A stretch of DNA of 64,000 nt. It comes from Hymenobacter cheonanensis. Its GTDB lineage: Bacteria > Bacteroidota > Bacteroidia > Cytophagales > Hymenobacteraceae. The notes below the pieces were generated by a model that was given only the letters and a program-made list of their open reading frames with translations, was not told where the DNA came from and searched no databases. Below are positions 34,855-45,200 of the stretch, in pieces. The DNA lies in assembly GCF_030581075.1 (NCBI RefSeq), contig NZ_JAUQSW010000004.1, positions 186,001-250,000 on the forward strand, written 5' to 3'. A program made the position numbers and the translations under genes. Within the stretch, counting starts at the first letter, position 1; each line of letters starts with the position of its first letter.

Positions 34855-34993
34855 GTTGCCGGGGCTAGCCACTGGCCAGCGCGGCGCTGCAACATTCGGC
34901 CGGCTCGTTTGTCCCTCTTTGTATCCTTCCCACCCATTCTGGTGCCGCTAGCCTGGCTAGCCTACCGTTTTTTGGTTTTAACCTCGCCTACTT

Positions 34994-36058
34994 ATGCTTG
35001 ACACGCTCGCTATCGACGTACAGCCCACTACCGCCTCCCGCCTCACCGAGCTGGACCCCGCCAACATGGAGTTTGGCAAGCTCTTCGCCGACCACATGCT
35101 GAGTGTGGAATTTACGGGCGGCGAGTGGCAGCAGCCGCGCATCGTGCCCTACGGCCCGCTGGCCATCAGCCCCGCTAACTCGGCCATCCACTACGGCCAG
35201 GCTATTTTTGAAGGTATGAAGGCCTACCGCCAGGCCGACGGCAGCGTGGCCCTGTTTCGGCCCCTCGACAACTGGCGCCGCCTCAATGCCTCGGCCGAGC
35301 GCATGGCCATGCCTACCATCCCGGAAGATATCTTTATGCAGGGCCTACGCGAGTTGGTGAAGCTCGACGCCGCCTGGGTGCCTAATATTGCTGGTAGCTC
35401 GCTCTACATCCGGCCCTTCATGTTTGCCACCGACGGCGCGCTAGGGGTGCGGCCGTCCGAAACCTACCACTTCGGCATCATCACCTGCCCGGTATCGGCC
35501 TTCTTCACCAAGCCGGTGCGGGTGCGCTTCGAGCAGCAGTACGTGCGCGCTGCCCCCGGAGGCGCCGGCTACGCCAAAAATGCCGGCAACTACGGCGCCG
35601 CCATGCTGCCCAGCAAGCTGGCCCAGCAGGCGGGCTACCACCAGCTCATCTGGACCGATGCCTCGGAGCACCAGTACGTAGAAGAGTCGGGCGCCATGAA
35701 CGTGATGTTTGTACTTGATGGCAAGCTTATTACGCCCGAGCTATCTACTTCCATTCTCGACGGCATCACCCGCCGCTCGGTGCTGGAGCTGGCCCGTACC
35801 TGGGGCGTGCCCGTGGAGGAGCGCCGCGTGTCGAGCCGCGAAATAATTGAGGGCCTGGCCGCCGGCCGCCTCACCGAAGCCTTTGGTGTGGGCACGGCCG
35901 CCACCATCGCGCCCATTGCCACCATGGGCTACGAGGGCCGCGACCATGACCTGCCGGCGCTCACCGATACGTCGTTTGCCCGCCGGGTAGGGGCGGCCCT
36001 GGAGGCCATCCGCACCGGCCACGCCGCCGATGCCCACGGCTGGATGGTAGCCGTGTAA
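34994..36058 (+). CDS. ilvE: Branched-chain amino acid aminotransferase
   Basis: A 354-residue PLP enzyme that interconverts Leu/Ile/Val and their keto acids. The family pattern is clear: ALHYGQAIFEGMKAYR-like segment (here SAIHYGQAIFEGMKAY, about 59-74), the PLP lysine in AKNAGNYGAAML (about 194-205), EESGAMNVMF, and TSILDGITRRSVLELA (about 254-269). It is the long (group-II eukaryote-like) form common in Bacteroidota. It is monocistronic with a good terminator. Confidence 0.94.
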   Translation: MLDTLAIDVQPTTASRLTELDPANMEFGKLFADHMLSVEFTGGEWQQPRIVPYGPLAISPANSAIHYGQAIFEGMKAYRQADGSVALFRPLDNWRRLNASAERMAMPTIPEDIFMQGLRELVKLDAAWVPNIAGSSLYIRPFMFATDGALGVRPSETYHFGIITCPVSAFFTKPVRVRFEQQYVRAAPGGAGYAKNAGNYGAAMLPSKLAQQAGYHQLIWTDASEHQYVEESGAMNVMFVLDGKLITPELSTSILDGITRRSVLELARTWGVPVEERRVSSREIIEGLAAGRLTEAFGVGTAATIAPIATMGYEGRDHDLPALTDTSFARRVGAALEAIRTGHAADAHGWMVAV

Positions 36059-36086
36059 GCTGCCGGGCTAGCCCATTCTACGCCGT

Positions 36087-36120
36087 AAAAAAGCTGCTCG
36101 CCTGCCGAGCGGCTTTTTTT
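36087..36120 (+). terminator. Rho-independent terminator after ilvE
   Basis: Stem AAAAAAGCTGCTCG with CGAGCGGCTTTTTTT (one T-G pair) and a 5-base loop, ending in seven Ts. Confidence 0.9.
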
Positions 36121-36182
36121 ATGCCGACCTTTGTCCCCCGGCCGGGTGGTTTGCCCGGCCACTCATTTAGCCATTTCACCAC

Positions 36183-37260
36183 ATGACCCAAGACCAGATA
36201 AAGGACTTGAGGGGCCGCGCCGAGGCTCTGAGGAGGTATCTTTGACTACGATACCCGTAAAGAACAGGTAACCGCAGCCGAAGCCGAGACGCTGGCCCCC
36301 GATTTCTGGGATGACTCGAAGGCCGCCGAGGCCAAGCTCAAGGAAATCAAGAGCCTCAAAACCTGGACCGACGACTACGAAGCCGTGCAGCAGGCCGTGG
36401 CCGACACCGACGTGCTCTACGACTTTTACCGCGAGGGCGAGGCCAGCGAGGCCGAAATGCAGGCCGAGTACGATGCCACCCAGGCCAAGGTTGAGGCGCT
36501 GGAGTTCAAGCGGATGCTCTCCGATGAGGAAGACCAGCTAGCCGCCATCATCGACATCAACCCCGGCGCCGGCGGCACCGAAAGCCAGGACTGGGCCGAG
36601 ATGCTCATGCGCATGTACATCATGTGGGGCGAGAGCAAGGGCTTCACCGTGAAGCAGCTAAGCTACCAGCCCGGCGAGGGCGCCGGTATCAAGTCGGCCT
36701 CGCTGGAGATTGACGGGCCCTTCGCCTACGGCTACCTCAAAAGCGAGATTGGCGTGCACCGGCTCGTGCGCATGTCGCCCTTCGACAGCAGCGGGCGGCG
36801 GCACACGTCGTTTGCCTCCGTTTTTGCCTACCCGGTGGTCGATGACACGATTAACATCGAAATCAACCCCGCCGACATTTCCTGGGATACCTTCCGGGCC
36901 GGCGGCGCGGGCGGCCAGAACGTGAACAAGGTCGAAACGGCCGTGCGCCTCACGCACGCCCCCAGCGGTATCATCATCGCGGTGCAGATTGAGCGCTCGC
37001 AGCTCATGAATAAAGAGCACGCCCTGCGCATGCTCAAGTCGCGCCTCTACCAGCAGGAGATGGACAAGCGCAACCTGGAGCGCGACAAGGTTGAGGCCAC
37101 TAAAAAGCGCATCGACTTCGGCTCCCAGATTCGCAACTACGTGCTGCACCCTTACAAGCTCATCAAAGACCTGCGCACCGGCATTGAGCGCACCGACGTG
37201 CAAAACGTGCTGGATGGGGATTTGGACGAGTATATCAAAGGCTACCTGATGCAGAACTAG
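36183..37260 (+). CDS. prfB: Peptide chain release factor 2, programmed +1 frameshift
   Basis: RF2 releases finished peptides at UGA and UAA. Translation starts at ATG 36183 and meets an in-frame TGA after 20 codons; the ribosome must slip +1 at CTT to continue in the long frame, giving a 358-residue product. The specificity tripeptide is SPF (198-200) and the catalytic motif is GGQ (243-245) in GAGGQNVNK. This is the classical autoregulation: low RF2 slows termination at its own UGA and favours the shift. A terminator follows. The long frame alone begins at about 36244, so annotation starting downstream (for example at 36385) would lose the N-terminal domain. Confidence 0.95.
36231..36246 (+). 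promoter_or_regulatory. RF2 +1 programmed frameshift site (AGGAGG, then CTT TGA C)
   Basis: AGGAGG lies 3 bases before the slippery CTT, followed by TGA C. This is the standard layout, with a Shine-Dalgarno-like stimulator, even though Shine-Dalgarno sequences are generally rare in this genome. Confidence 0.93.
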
Positions 37261-37292
37261 GCTAGCAAGCTTTGCTTTGGATTCAGGATATA

Positions 37293-37329
37293 AAAAAACC
37301 CCCGCATCAGGCAGATGCGGGGGTTTTTT
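37293..37329. terminator. Bidirectional terminator between prfB and the convergent susD gene
   Basis: A 16-bp perfect stem (AAAAAACCCCCGCATC with GATGCGGGGGTTTTTT) with a 5-base loop, between convergent genes. Confidence 0.92.
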
Positions 37330-37350
37330 AGTGCTCGTAACCGCGCTTGG

Positions 37351-38793
37351 CTACGGGTTAGCAGCATCCCACTGCTTTTCGGCAGAAGGCTTGTCCAGAT
37401 TGGGAATCAGCTTGTAGGTGCCACCCACGCTGGCCGGCGCAGCACCTGAGCTGTACATCAATGTCTGGCCAGACGAAACCGTGGGCGCATAGCGACCCAA
37501 GCGACGCAGGTCAACAAGGCGGTGGCCTTCGTAAAACAGCGAATAGCGGCGCTGCTTCAGAATTTCATCGATGTAATCGGAAGCTTGCGTAAACGAAGCT
37601 GCCGTACGGGCAGCCAGGCCGCCGGCTCTTGTCCGAATCACATTGATGTCGGCTACTGCGCCGGCTAGGTCGTTTGACTTAGCCTTGGCTTCTGCCGATA
37701 TCAGAATGAGTTCTTCATTGCGAATGATATCGAGGCTCGACGTCGGCGAAGTAAACAGCTTAGCATCAAAGTCGGCCGGTATAGTACCAACCGTTTGGCC
37801 GGGGCCTACGTGCGCCGGGGCCTTGGCCAGGCGCAGGTCACCGGCTTCGGCTTCCGACACGAAGTTGTCCGTTGCTACCACCAGTGTGGCTGGGTTAGAA
37901 CCAGTTGAGGAGGTAGGCAGCGCTTGGTAGTAGGGGTTGCTGACGTCGTTGGCAATGGAAGGGTTAAACGTGATTTTCGGCCCGAGCGTCAAGCTAGCCG
38001 TTTGGCTATAGAATGACTGTGCCAGGGCAGCAAGGGCGCCGGCGTTATCACCTTGGTAAAGAGCCACACGGGCTGCCAGCGCCCGGTTTACCTTCAAGAA
38101 AGTGGCGGGCGTGTCGAACCCACTGTAGCCGCTGGAAAGCGGGAAGGGAAAGCTGCTTCCGCCAGCGGCTAGCTCCGTCGCGGCCTGGTCAAGCAGCTGG
38201 CGGATATTGGTTAGGGCATCAGCAGGCTTCACAAAAGGCCCGGGCTTCAAGATATTGTCCAGGTCTACCCGAATGCCGATATCGCCCATCAAGTCAAGCT
38301 CATGCAGCTTGCCCAACGCTTCGTAGGTGTGGCTGAAGCCGGCAGCAGCTTTCTTCTGTGCATCCGTAATGCTGTTGGTGCCATTAACAGAGGCCAAGAA
38401 TACTTTGGCTGACCGCACCACGCGGGCAAAGCCATTGTAAGCGCCAACACTGTAAAAAGCGTTATCGTCGTAGGAACCTTTGGTGCCATAGATTTCGCCT
38501 ACCCAACGCGACTCGCTTTTGGCAAGTACCGACACCTCGCGGCCTAGCGAGCCAATGACCATGTTATTGGCGCCGTTGTTGGCGTGGCCCAAGCGCAAAG
38601 AGGCTTCCAGCGCTACCCCGAGCGCGCTAATCTGCGTGGGAGTGGCATTGGCAGTTACGCTCTCCAGGCTGGCGTTGTTAGGGTCGGTAACCGGGTCAAT
38701 GGTAGTGGGACTGCACCCAGCGCCTACCAGCAGCAGCGCAACGGTACCGGCAAGTACGGTGTTGCGACGCTGATTATTAAAAATAGTTTGCAT
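37351..38793 (-). CDS. SusD/RagB-family outer-membrane lipoprotein (pair 1)
   Basis: A 480-residue surface lipoprotein that forms the lid over a SusC channel and captures the substrate. The signal VALLLVGAGC ends in a lipobox with the cysteine near 27, followed by the short PTTIDPVTDPN segment common to mature SusD starts. The helical body carries TPR-like segments and ends, as usual, with RRYSLFYEGHRLVDLRRLG (about 405-425). The start is ATG 38793, 21 bases after the stop of the SusC gene, so the pair is co-transcribed. No glycosidase gene accompanies it, so the substrate cannot be inferred; peptides or glycans are both possible. Confidence 0.9.
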   Translation of the reverse strand: MQTIFNNQRRNTVLAGTVALLLVGAGCSPTTIDPVTDPNNASLESVTANATPTQISALGVALEASLRLGHANNGANNMVIGSLGREVSVLAKSESRWVGEIYGTKGSYDDNAFYSVGAYNGFARVVRSAKVFLASVNGTNSITDAQKKAAAGFSHTYEALGKLHELDLMGDIGIRVDLDNILKPGPFVKPADALTNIRQLLDQAATELAAGGSSFPFPLSSGYSGFDTPATFLKVNRALAARVALYQGDNAGALAALAQSFYSQTASLTLGPKITFNPSIANDVSNPYYQALPTSSTGSNPATLVVATDNFVSEAEAGDLRLAKAPAHVGPGQTVGTIPADFDAKLFTSPTSSLDIIRNEELILISAEAKAKSNDLAGAVADINVIRTRAGGLAARTAASFTQASDYIDEILKQRRYSLFYEGHRLVDLRRLGRYAPTVSSGQTLMYSSGAAPASVGGTYKLIPNLDKPSAEKQWDAANP

Positions 38794-38814
38794 ACACAAG
38801 TGAGAAGTAAAAGA

Positions 38815-41800
38815 TTAGAAATCAGCGCTGATACGCAGGAAGTACTTTCGCACCCCTGGGTAGCTCAACACATCTACTTGCGCGCCGGTTGCAGTCTGGC
38901 CAAAGTTCGATACTTCGGGGTCGTAGCCACGATAGTTCGTCCAAGTAATCAGGTTGCTACCCGATACACCAATACGCACGTTTTTGACGTAGTTCTTGAA
39001 AGCCCCCTCCCGAATGCTGGCAGGCAGTGTGTAGTAGATAGAGGCCTCGCGCAGGCGCACATACCCGGCATTTTCGATGAACTGAGCTGCTGATACAGCA
39101 CCTTGGGCATTGCGGTAAGCACCGAAGGTGATAGGCGTGCCGTTAGCCGTAACCTGGCCGCTGTTCTGCGAATAATCGTAGCTGGTACCAAACGCGTCGG
39201 TTTGAGTGAGGGTCAGGTTGCTGATGTAGCCATCCTTCTTCCAGTGCAGCAAAAACGATACTTCGAAGTTTTTAGCAATGGTAAAGCTGTTGAGCGACGA
39301 GAACTGGAAGGTAGGCTGAGCATCGCCGTAGCGCGTCAGATTGCTAGGGGTGTTCGGGTTGTCAACGGCATTGCGGGGAGTGCCATACCAGCGGGAAGGG
39401 GATTCACCAAGGGCGAAGTAGGTAGTGCCATAGCTGGCGCCAAAGCTGCTGCTCGAAACGAATGCCGGTACGATGATGCGCGTTACTTCCGAGCGGTTGA
39501 GCCAGAATTGGTTGTTCGAGGTCCAGCTGAAGTTGGTCGAGCGCACCGGGTTCAGGGTCAACCCAATTTCCAGACCACGGTTGCGCAGGTCGCCAACCGG
39601 GTAAGAGGAGATAGACGTAACGCCCGTGCTCGGAGCCAGCGCATACGTGTTGATAATCCCAATAACCTTCTTGTTATAAACAGTGGCCTCCAGCTGGATG
39701 CGGTTATTGAAGAAGCCCAGGTCGATACCGGCTTCCAGCTCCGTAGCGCGCTCGGGCCCGATAGTTGGGTTGCCCACGGTAGTAGCTGGGAGCAAGCCTA
39801 CGCGGCTACCCGTGCTGATGCCCGAGAGTGCCGAAAAAGTGCCACCGAAAGGGGCAGGGTTACCAGTTTCGCCGTAGGCAGCCCGCAGCTTGATTTGGTT
39901 AACTGCTTCAGCCGTCCAGAAGTCAAATTTGGTCAAGTTGATGGCCAGTGAGGCCTTGGGGAAAGCGTAGAGTTTTGAAGGGTCGCCGTTGCGGCTCGAC
40001 TTATCAAAGCGAATGCCGCCGGTAGCAATAATCCGGTCATTATAGTTTACCTCCTGCTGAGCGATGTAGCCAACGTCAGTTTGGTCCGAGAGGAAAGTAT
40101 TCTGCGTGATAATCGTGCCCCGGTTTGGCAATAGCGGACCAGGAGCGAGGTTTTGGCCTTGCTGATAGGTCTGATTCGCCGTGAGGTTAAGGCGAACCGC
40201 CCCTACTTGCGAAGTCAGGCTGATGTTCTGACCAAGTTTCCAGTCATAAATCAGGAAGCTTTGCAGGTTGTAGTTGAAAAACTGAGTTTTGGCCACCCGG
40301 GCCACGCCCGGAAAGTTTTGGCTGAGCTGGGACTGCAAATCGGCTGGCAAGGCGAGCAGAGCGTTGCTGTTTGAGAAGTCAATGCCGCCCTGTGCTGCCA
40401 GGCGCAGCGAAGAATTTTCCTTTTCCAGAATGTGCAGCGTAGCAGTAGAAGCCTCCGTCACCCGGTCGGTACGCTCCTGGTTAACGGCCCGGGAGATGAT
40501 AGCCAGGGGGTTGTCATTAGAGTACGGCGCCGCCGAGGGAAAGATACCCTGGGCATCTTGGTGCAGCTCGGCGTAGTTAGGAATCTGGAACAGGTTGTAA
40601 GCAATTGCTACCCCGTTGTTATCATTTCCGAAAAAGCCCCGGCGGTTAGTCGAATTGCTATAGCCTGAATTCAGGCTTAAGTCAATCAGCTTACCTATTT
40701 TCTGGTCCACGTTGGCCCGGATGGAATTGCGCTGAAAGTTGGTATTTGCTACAATACCATCTTCGCGCGTGGTGTTGCCCGAAACGAAGAAGCGTGTACG
40801 GTCCGTGCCACCCGATACGCTGACCCCCGTGCTACGGGTGAAAGCATTGTGGTCAAAAATCTCCTTCTCATAGTCATAAATCTTGCCGCTAGCCTGCGCC
40901 GCCGCTAGCTTAGCTTTCTCCGCGGTAGCATCAGCGCCTGAGTAAAACTGGTCAATCTTGGCAGGCGTCCAGCCTTCTGTGCCGAGCAAATGCCAAGGCT
41001 GAGCAAAACCAATGTCCTGCGACAGGCTCACACGGGTTTGGCCAGCTACGCCACGCTTGGTTTTGATTAGAATAACACCAGCACTTGCGCGCGTGCCATA
41101 GATAGCGGCAGCACTAGGGCCTTTGAGTATCTCAATTGACTCAATATCGTTAGGATTGAGTTCTGAAATGCGGTTCGTGCCGTTGTCCTGGTTGGTAGTG
41201 CCGGCAGCCGAAGATGCACCTGTAAAGGCCGCCGCGCCAGCGCCATTGCCTACTTCGGCACTGATGGCGTACACGCCATCGATAACATATAGTGGCTGGC
41301 TAGCCCCCGAGATAGTAGAGATGCCGCGCAGCTGGATGCTGACACCCCCGCCGGGCGCCCCACTGGTCATGTTGATGTTTGCCCCAGCTACTTTGCCATT
41401 CAGGGCCGCATCTACCGTCGAAGGCCGGGTGCTGCCAGTCAGCTCCTGCGCTGATACGGTAGCAACTGAGTTAGCCAGGTTGGAGCGCTTTACAGTAGAG
41501 GCCAAGCCGTTGACCACTACCTCATCAAGCTGCTTCACGTCGGTGGCCAGGGCCACATCAACGGTAGAGCCCTCGATAGCACGCTCCTGCGATACATATC
41601 CGATAAAGCTGAAGGTGAGGCGGGTAGCGTTAGCCGGCACGCTCAGTGAGTAGGCGCCATCGGCGTTGGTGGAGGTGCCAGTAGTAGTGCCCTTCGCAAG
41701 CACCGTTACGCCGGGTAGCCCTTGCCCACTAGTGCGGTCTGTAACCCGGCCTGAAATAGTTCGGTCCTGCGCAAATGCCTGGTGCCACAGACAACTGAGT

Positions 41801-41832
41801 AGCAAGACCATTAGTAGAGAAAATTGCTTCAT
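38815..41832 (-). CDS. SusC/RagA-family TonB-dependent transporter (pair 1)
   Basis: A 1005-residue outer-membrane transporter. Signal peptide to about residue 21 (LWHQAFAQ). A carboxypeptidase-regulatory-like domain (ISGRVTDRTSGQGLPGVTV) occupies about 23-100. The plug domain follows, with the typical SIQLRGISTISG and LNPNDIESIEILKGPSAAAIYG (about 230-252). The beta-barrel fills the rest, ending in a terminal aromatic FLRISADF as required for BAM recognition. The ATG at 41832 begins the signal; upstream in-frame codons lack it. This pair is transcribed leftward, divergent from the second pair across a 419-base gap. Confidence 0.93.
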   Translation of the reverse strand: MKQFSLLMVLLLSCLWHQAFAQDRTISGRVTDRTSGQGLPGVTVLAKGTTTGTSTNADGAYSLSVPANATRLTFSFIGYVSQERAIEGSTVDVALATDVKQLDEVVVNGLASTVKRSNLANSVATVSAQELTGSTRPSTVDAALNGKVAGANINMTSGAPGGGVSIQLRGISTISGASQPLYVIDGVYAISAEVGNGAGAAAFTGASSAAGTTNQDNGTNRISELNPNDIESIEILKGPSAAAIYGTRASAGVILIKTKRGVAGQTRVSLSQDIGFAQPWHLLGTEGWTPAKIDQFYSGADATAEKAKLAAAQASGKIYDYEKEIFDHNAFTRSTGVSVSGGTDRTRFFVSGNTTREDGIVANTNFQRNSIRANVDQKIGKLIDLSLNSGYSNSTNRRGFFGNDNNGVAIAYNLFQIPNYAELHQDAQGIFPSAAPYSNDNPLAIISRAVNQERTDRVTEASTATLHILEKENSSLRLAAQGGIDFSNSNALLALPADLQSQLSQNFPGVARVAKTQFFNYNLQSFLIYDWKLGQNISLTSQVGAVRLNLTANQTYQQGQNLAPGPLLPNRGTIITQNTFLSDQTDVGYIAQQEVNYNDRIIATGGIRFDKSSRNGDPSKLYAFPKASLAINLTKFDFWTAEAVNQIKLRAAYGETGNPAPFGGTFSALSGISTGSRVGLLPATTVGNPTIGPERATELEAGIDLGFFNNRIQLEATVYNKKVIGIINTYALAPSTGVTSISSYPVGDLRNRGLEIGLTLNPVRSTNFSWTSNNQFWLNRSEVTRIIVPAFVSSSSFGASYGTTYFALGESPSRWYGTPRNAVDNPNTPSNLTRYGDAQPTFQFSSLNSFTIAKNFEVSFLLHWKKDGYISNLTLTQTDAFGTSYDYSQNSGQVTANGTPITFGAYRNAQGAVSAAQFIENAGYVRLREASIYYTLPASIREGAFKNYVKNVRIGVSGSNLITWTNYRGYDPEVSNFGQTATGAQVDVLSYPGVRKYFLRISADF

Positions 41833-42251
41833 ACTATGTGGTTTGGGAAAAGTGAAAATAGACTTGCTCACGCAACGGAATGAGGCGAATCTGCGGCCAA
41901 GTTATTAATTTTTTGCTAATTTTTGGAAATATTGCCCAGTTCTGGATGGTGAGCAGTGAAGGGTATTATTTAAAGAGTTGACTTATCGCGAGTAAGCCGC
42001 AGCCAGACAATTGTGGAGGGGGTAGCAGGGCATGGCCAACGAGTGAAAACTCGCGTCCGGAATGATTCACACCACCTGCACAGAGAGCCGGCCTCTGCAG
42101 GTTAACTTTTGATTAAGTTATAAAAATGCCCCCGGGATGCACCGCCAGTTGCATAATTTCTAGCGGCGCTGGATTACCTTGCGGCTTCAACTAATCCGTG
42201 CCATCGGCGTCTGGCGGCTTTACCTATCTTTTTTACCTTCTCATTTTTTCA
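41833..42251. other. Divergent control region between two SusC genes
   Basis: A 419-base non-coding gap, more AT-rich than its surroundings near the left side (runs of A/T at about 41905-41940). It must hold promoters in both directions. On the plus strand a TTG at 42152-42154 is followed after 23 bases by TACCTTGC (42178-42185), a two-mismatch version of the Bacteroidota -7 box, 67 bases before the ATG. I find no clear operator, no sigma-factor or anti-sigma gene, and no riboswitch-like structure, although hairpin-forming AGAGCCGGCCTCTG lies near 42080. Confidence 0.45.
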
Positions 42252-45200
42252 ATGAAAAAAACCCTACTCATGAGTTTTATACTCATGTTCACGCTATTTC
42301 AAGCGGTACTGGCGCAGACGCGGACTGTGTCGGGCCGGGTAACCGACCAAAAGTCAGGCGAAGGCTTGCCCGGGGTAACGGTGCTGCTTAAGGGAACTAC
42401 GAATGGTGTCTCCACGAACTCCGATGGGGCATTCAGCCTTAGCGTACCGGCTACGGGCGGCACGCTGGTATTTAGCTCGGTTAACTATGTAACGCAGGAG
42501 CGGGCTATCGGCACGCAGTCGGAGTTTGCCATTGGCCTAGCCACCGATACCAAGCAGCTGAGCGAAGTAGTCGTGACCGGCTACGGCACCCAGGAGCGCC
42601 GCGACCTGACGGGCTCTATCGCTACGGTACAAGGCGAAACGGTTTCTAACCTGGCTTCGCCGAGCTTCGCGCAGCAGCTGGCCGGCCGTGCAGCCGGTGT
42701 GCAGGTGCAAACGCCCAGCGGCCTGCTGGGGCAGCAGCCGCGCATTCTTATCCGCGGCACCAACTCCATCAGCGGCAGCAGCTCGCCACTGATAGTAGTA
42801 GATGGCCAGCCGATTTTTACGGGTCAGCTCAGTGGCATCGACACCAACGGCTCTAGCGGCCTGGCCGACATCAACCCCAACGATATCGAGTCATACGAAG
42901 TATTGAAGGACGGCTCGGCTACCGCTATCTACGGTTCGCGCGCGGCCAACGGCGTTATTCTTATCACCACTAAGCATGGTAAGAAAGGCAAAGCAACCGT
43001 TACGTACGATACGTACATGGGCGTTGCCCAAACCCTGAAGCGCTACAAGCTGCTGGATGCGGATGACTTCGTAACTATCAGCAACGAAAAATACGCTAAC
43101 CAGGGTAACACTGGCCGCATTGCCGAGTCGTACACGGATGCTAGCGGCAACCGCGTGTCAACCGACTGGCAGGACCAGGTTTTCCGCACGGGCTTCCAGC
43201 AAAACCACGCGCTGACGGTGTCGGGCGCTACCGATAAGACTAATTATTTCTTTTCGGCCGGCTTCACCGACCAGAGCGGGGTAATTAAGCCGAACACCCT
43301 GCAGCGCTTTACTTTCCGCGCCAACATCGACAGCGAAGTGAAAAGCTGGCTGCGCATTGGGATGAACGCCGGCCTCACCCGTTCGCAAACGATTGGTTTG
43401 AACACGGGCGGCAACGCTCTGTCGGGCAACGTAGCTGCCTCCCTGCTGCTGTTCCCGAACGTGCCGGCGCGTAACCCCGATGGTACGCCTTACCTGAACT
43501 CGGCCGGTATTCTGGGCCAGGGTAATAATGCGATACCCATCAACTTCAACTACCCCAACATCCTGTTCTCACTCGAGAACAACATCTACCGCTCTACCAG
43601 CTACCGCATTCTGGCCAACACCTACGCGGAGGTAGAGCCCCTGAAAAACTTCCGCCTGCGCACGCAGCTCAGCACGGATACGCAGCTTGAGGACGACTTC
43701 CAGTACTGGGACCCGCGCGCTGGCGACGGCCGGGGCCTCAACGGTCTGGTGCTGCAAAACTTCAGCCCCAATATTCGCTGGAACTGGATAAACACGGCTA
43801 CCTACAACAACATTATTGCCGAAAATCATAAGATTAACGCAGTAGCAGGGGTAGAATACCAGAAGACCAATTCCAACACTTACTACGCACAAGGCACGGG
43901 CCTTTCGGACCGCGCCCTGGGCCAGAACAACATCATCAGCGGCACAGTAACCAACCAGTACAGTGGTGGTGACTTTGTGCAGCAAGGCCTGCAGTCGTAC
44001 TTCGGGCGTCTCAACTACGCTTTCAAAGATCGCTACCTGCTGAGCGCTACGCTGCGTTCGGATGCCGTGTCGGGCCTGGGTGTTGGGCACAACCGCGGTT
44101 GGTTCCCGGGTGGCTCGGTGGGCTGGCGTGTATCGCAGGAGGAGTTCTTCAAGAACGCCAGCATAGCTAGCGTGTGGACAGACTTCAAACTGCGTGCTTC
44201 GTATGCCCGCGTGGGTAACCTGCCCCCGTCCTACTATCCCGCCGCTGGCATCTACAGCGCGGCTCAGTACGCGTCGCAGGCTGGTATCAGCTACAGCAAC
44301 GTAGGCAACCCGCTGCTACAGTGGGAAACCTCGAAGAAGGAAGACTATGGCATCGACCTGGGTTTCTACGGCGGTCGCATCACGTTCAGCGCCGACTACT
44401 ATCGCAACAACATCGATGGCTTGATTCTGGCCGTACCTACTCCTCCTAGCCTGGGTGTTCCCAACAACTCCTACAACGCTAACGCGGGCACGATGTACAA
44501 TAAAGGCCTGGAGTTGAACCTGACGACGCAGAACATCCGCAACGATAACTTCACGTGGTCGACCAACATCAACTTCTCGACCAACACCAACCAGGTAACT
44601 TCGCTTGGCGAGGGTGGGGCTCCCATCTACGCCCAGTACCTGGGCGGTAACTACAACGTTACGCAAGTAGGCCAGTCTATCGGTTCGCTGTGGGGCTATG
44701 ATTACCAGGGAGTAAACTCCGCCAACGGTAACCCGCTCTACAAAAAGATTGATGGCACCATCATCCAGGGCAACCTGGCCACCTCGCGCTACTACGTATA
44801 CGACCCGGCCAACCCGACGGCTCTGACCACTACTTCGTCCCTGACCACGGCTGATAAAATCATTCTGGGCCGTACCAACCCGAAACTGTTCGGCGGCTTC
44901 GACAACACATTCACGTTTAAGGGCTTTGACCTGGACGTGTTCCTGCGCTACAACTTTGGCAACCAAATCATGAACGTTACGCGTCAGCAATTGCTGCAGC
45001 AGACGTTTGTAAACAACGGCTCCGAGATTCTGGACCGCTGGCAGAAGCCGGGCGACGTAACCAGCACGCCCCGCTTGTTTTACAACAGCACGGACTTCAG
45101 CAACAACACGAGCAGCGCCTCGTCGCGTTTTGTAGAGAGCGGAAACTTTGTGCGGATTCAGAACATTACCCTCGGGTATACGCTGCCTACCAACGTTGTC

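Noticed and set aside
36183..36245. prfB as a pseudogene or as a shortened gene starting downstream
   Set aside because: The early TGA is part of a standard RF2 frameshift site with all surrounding elements in place.
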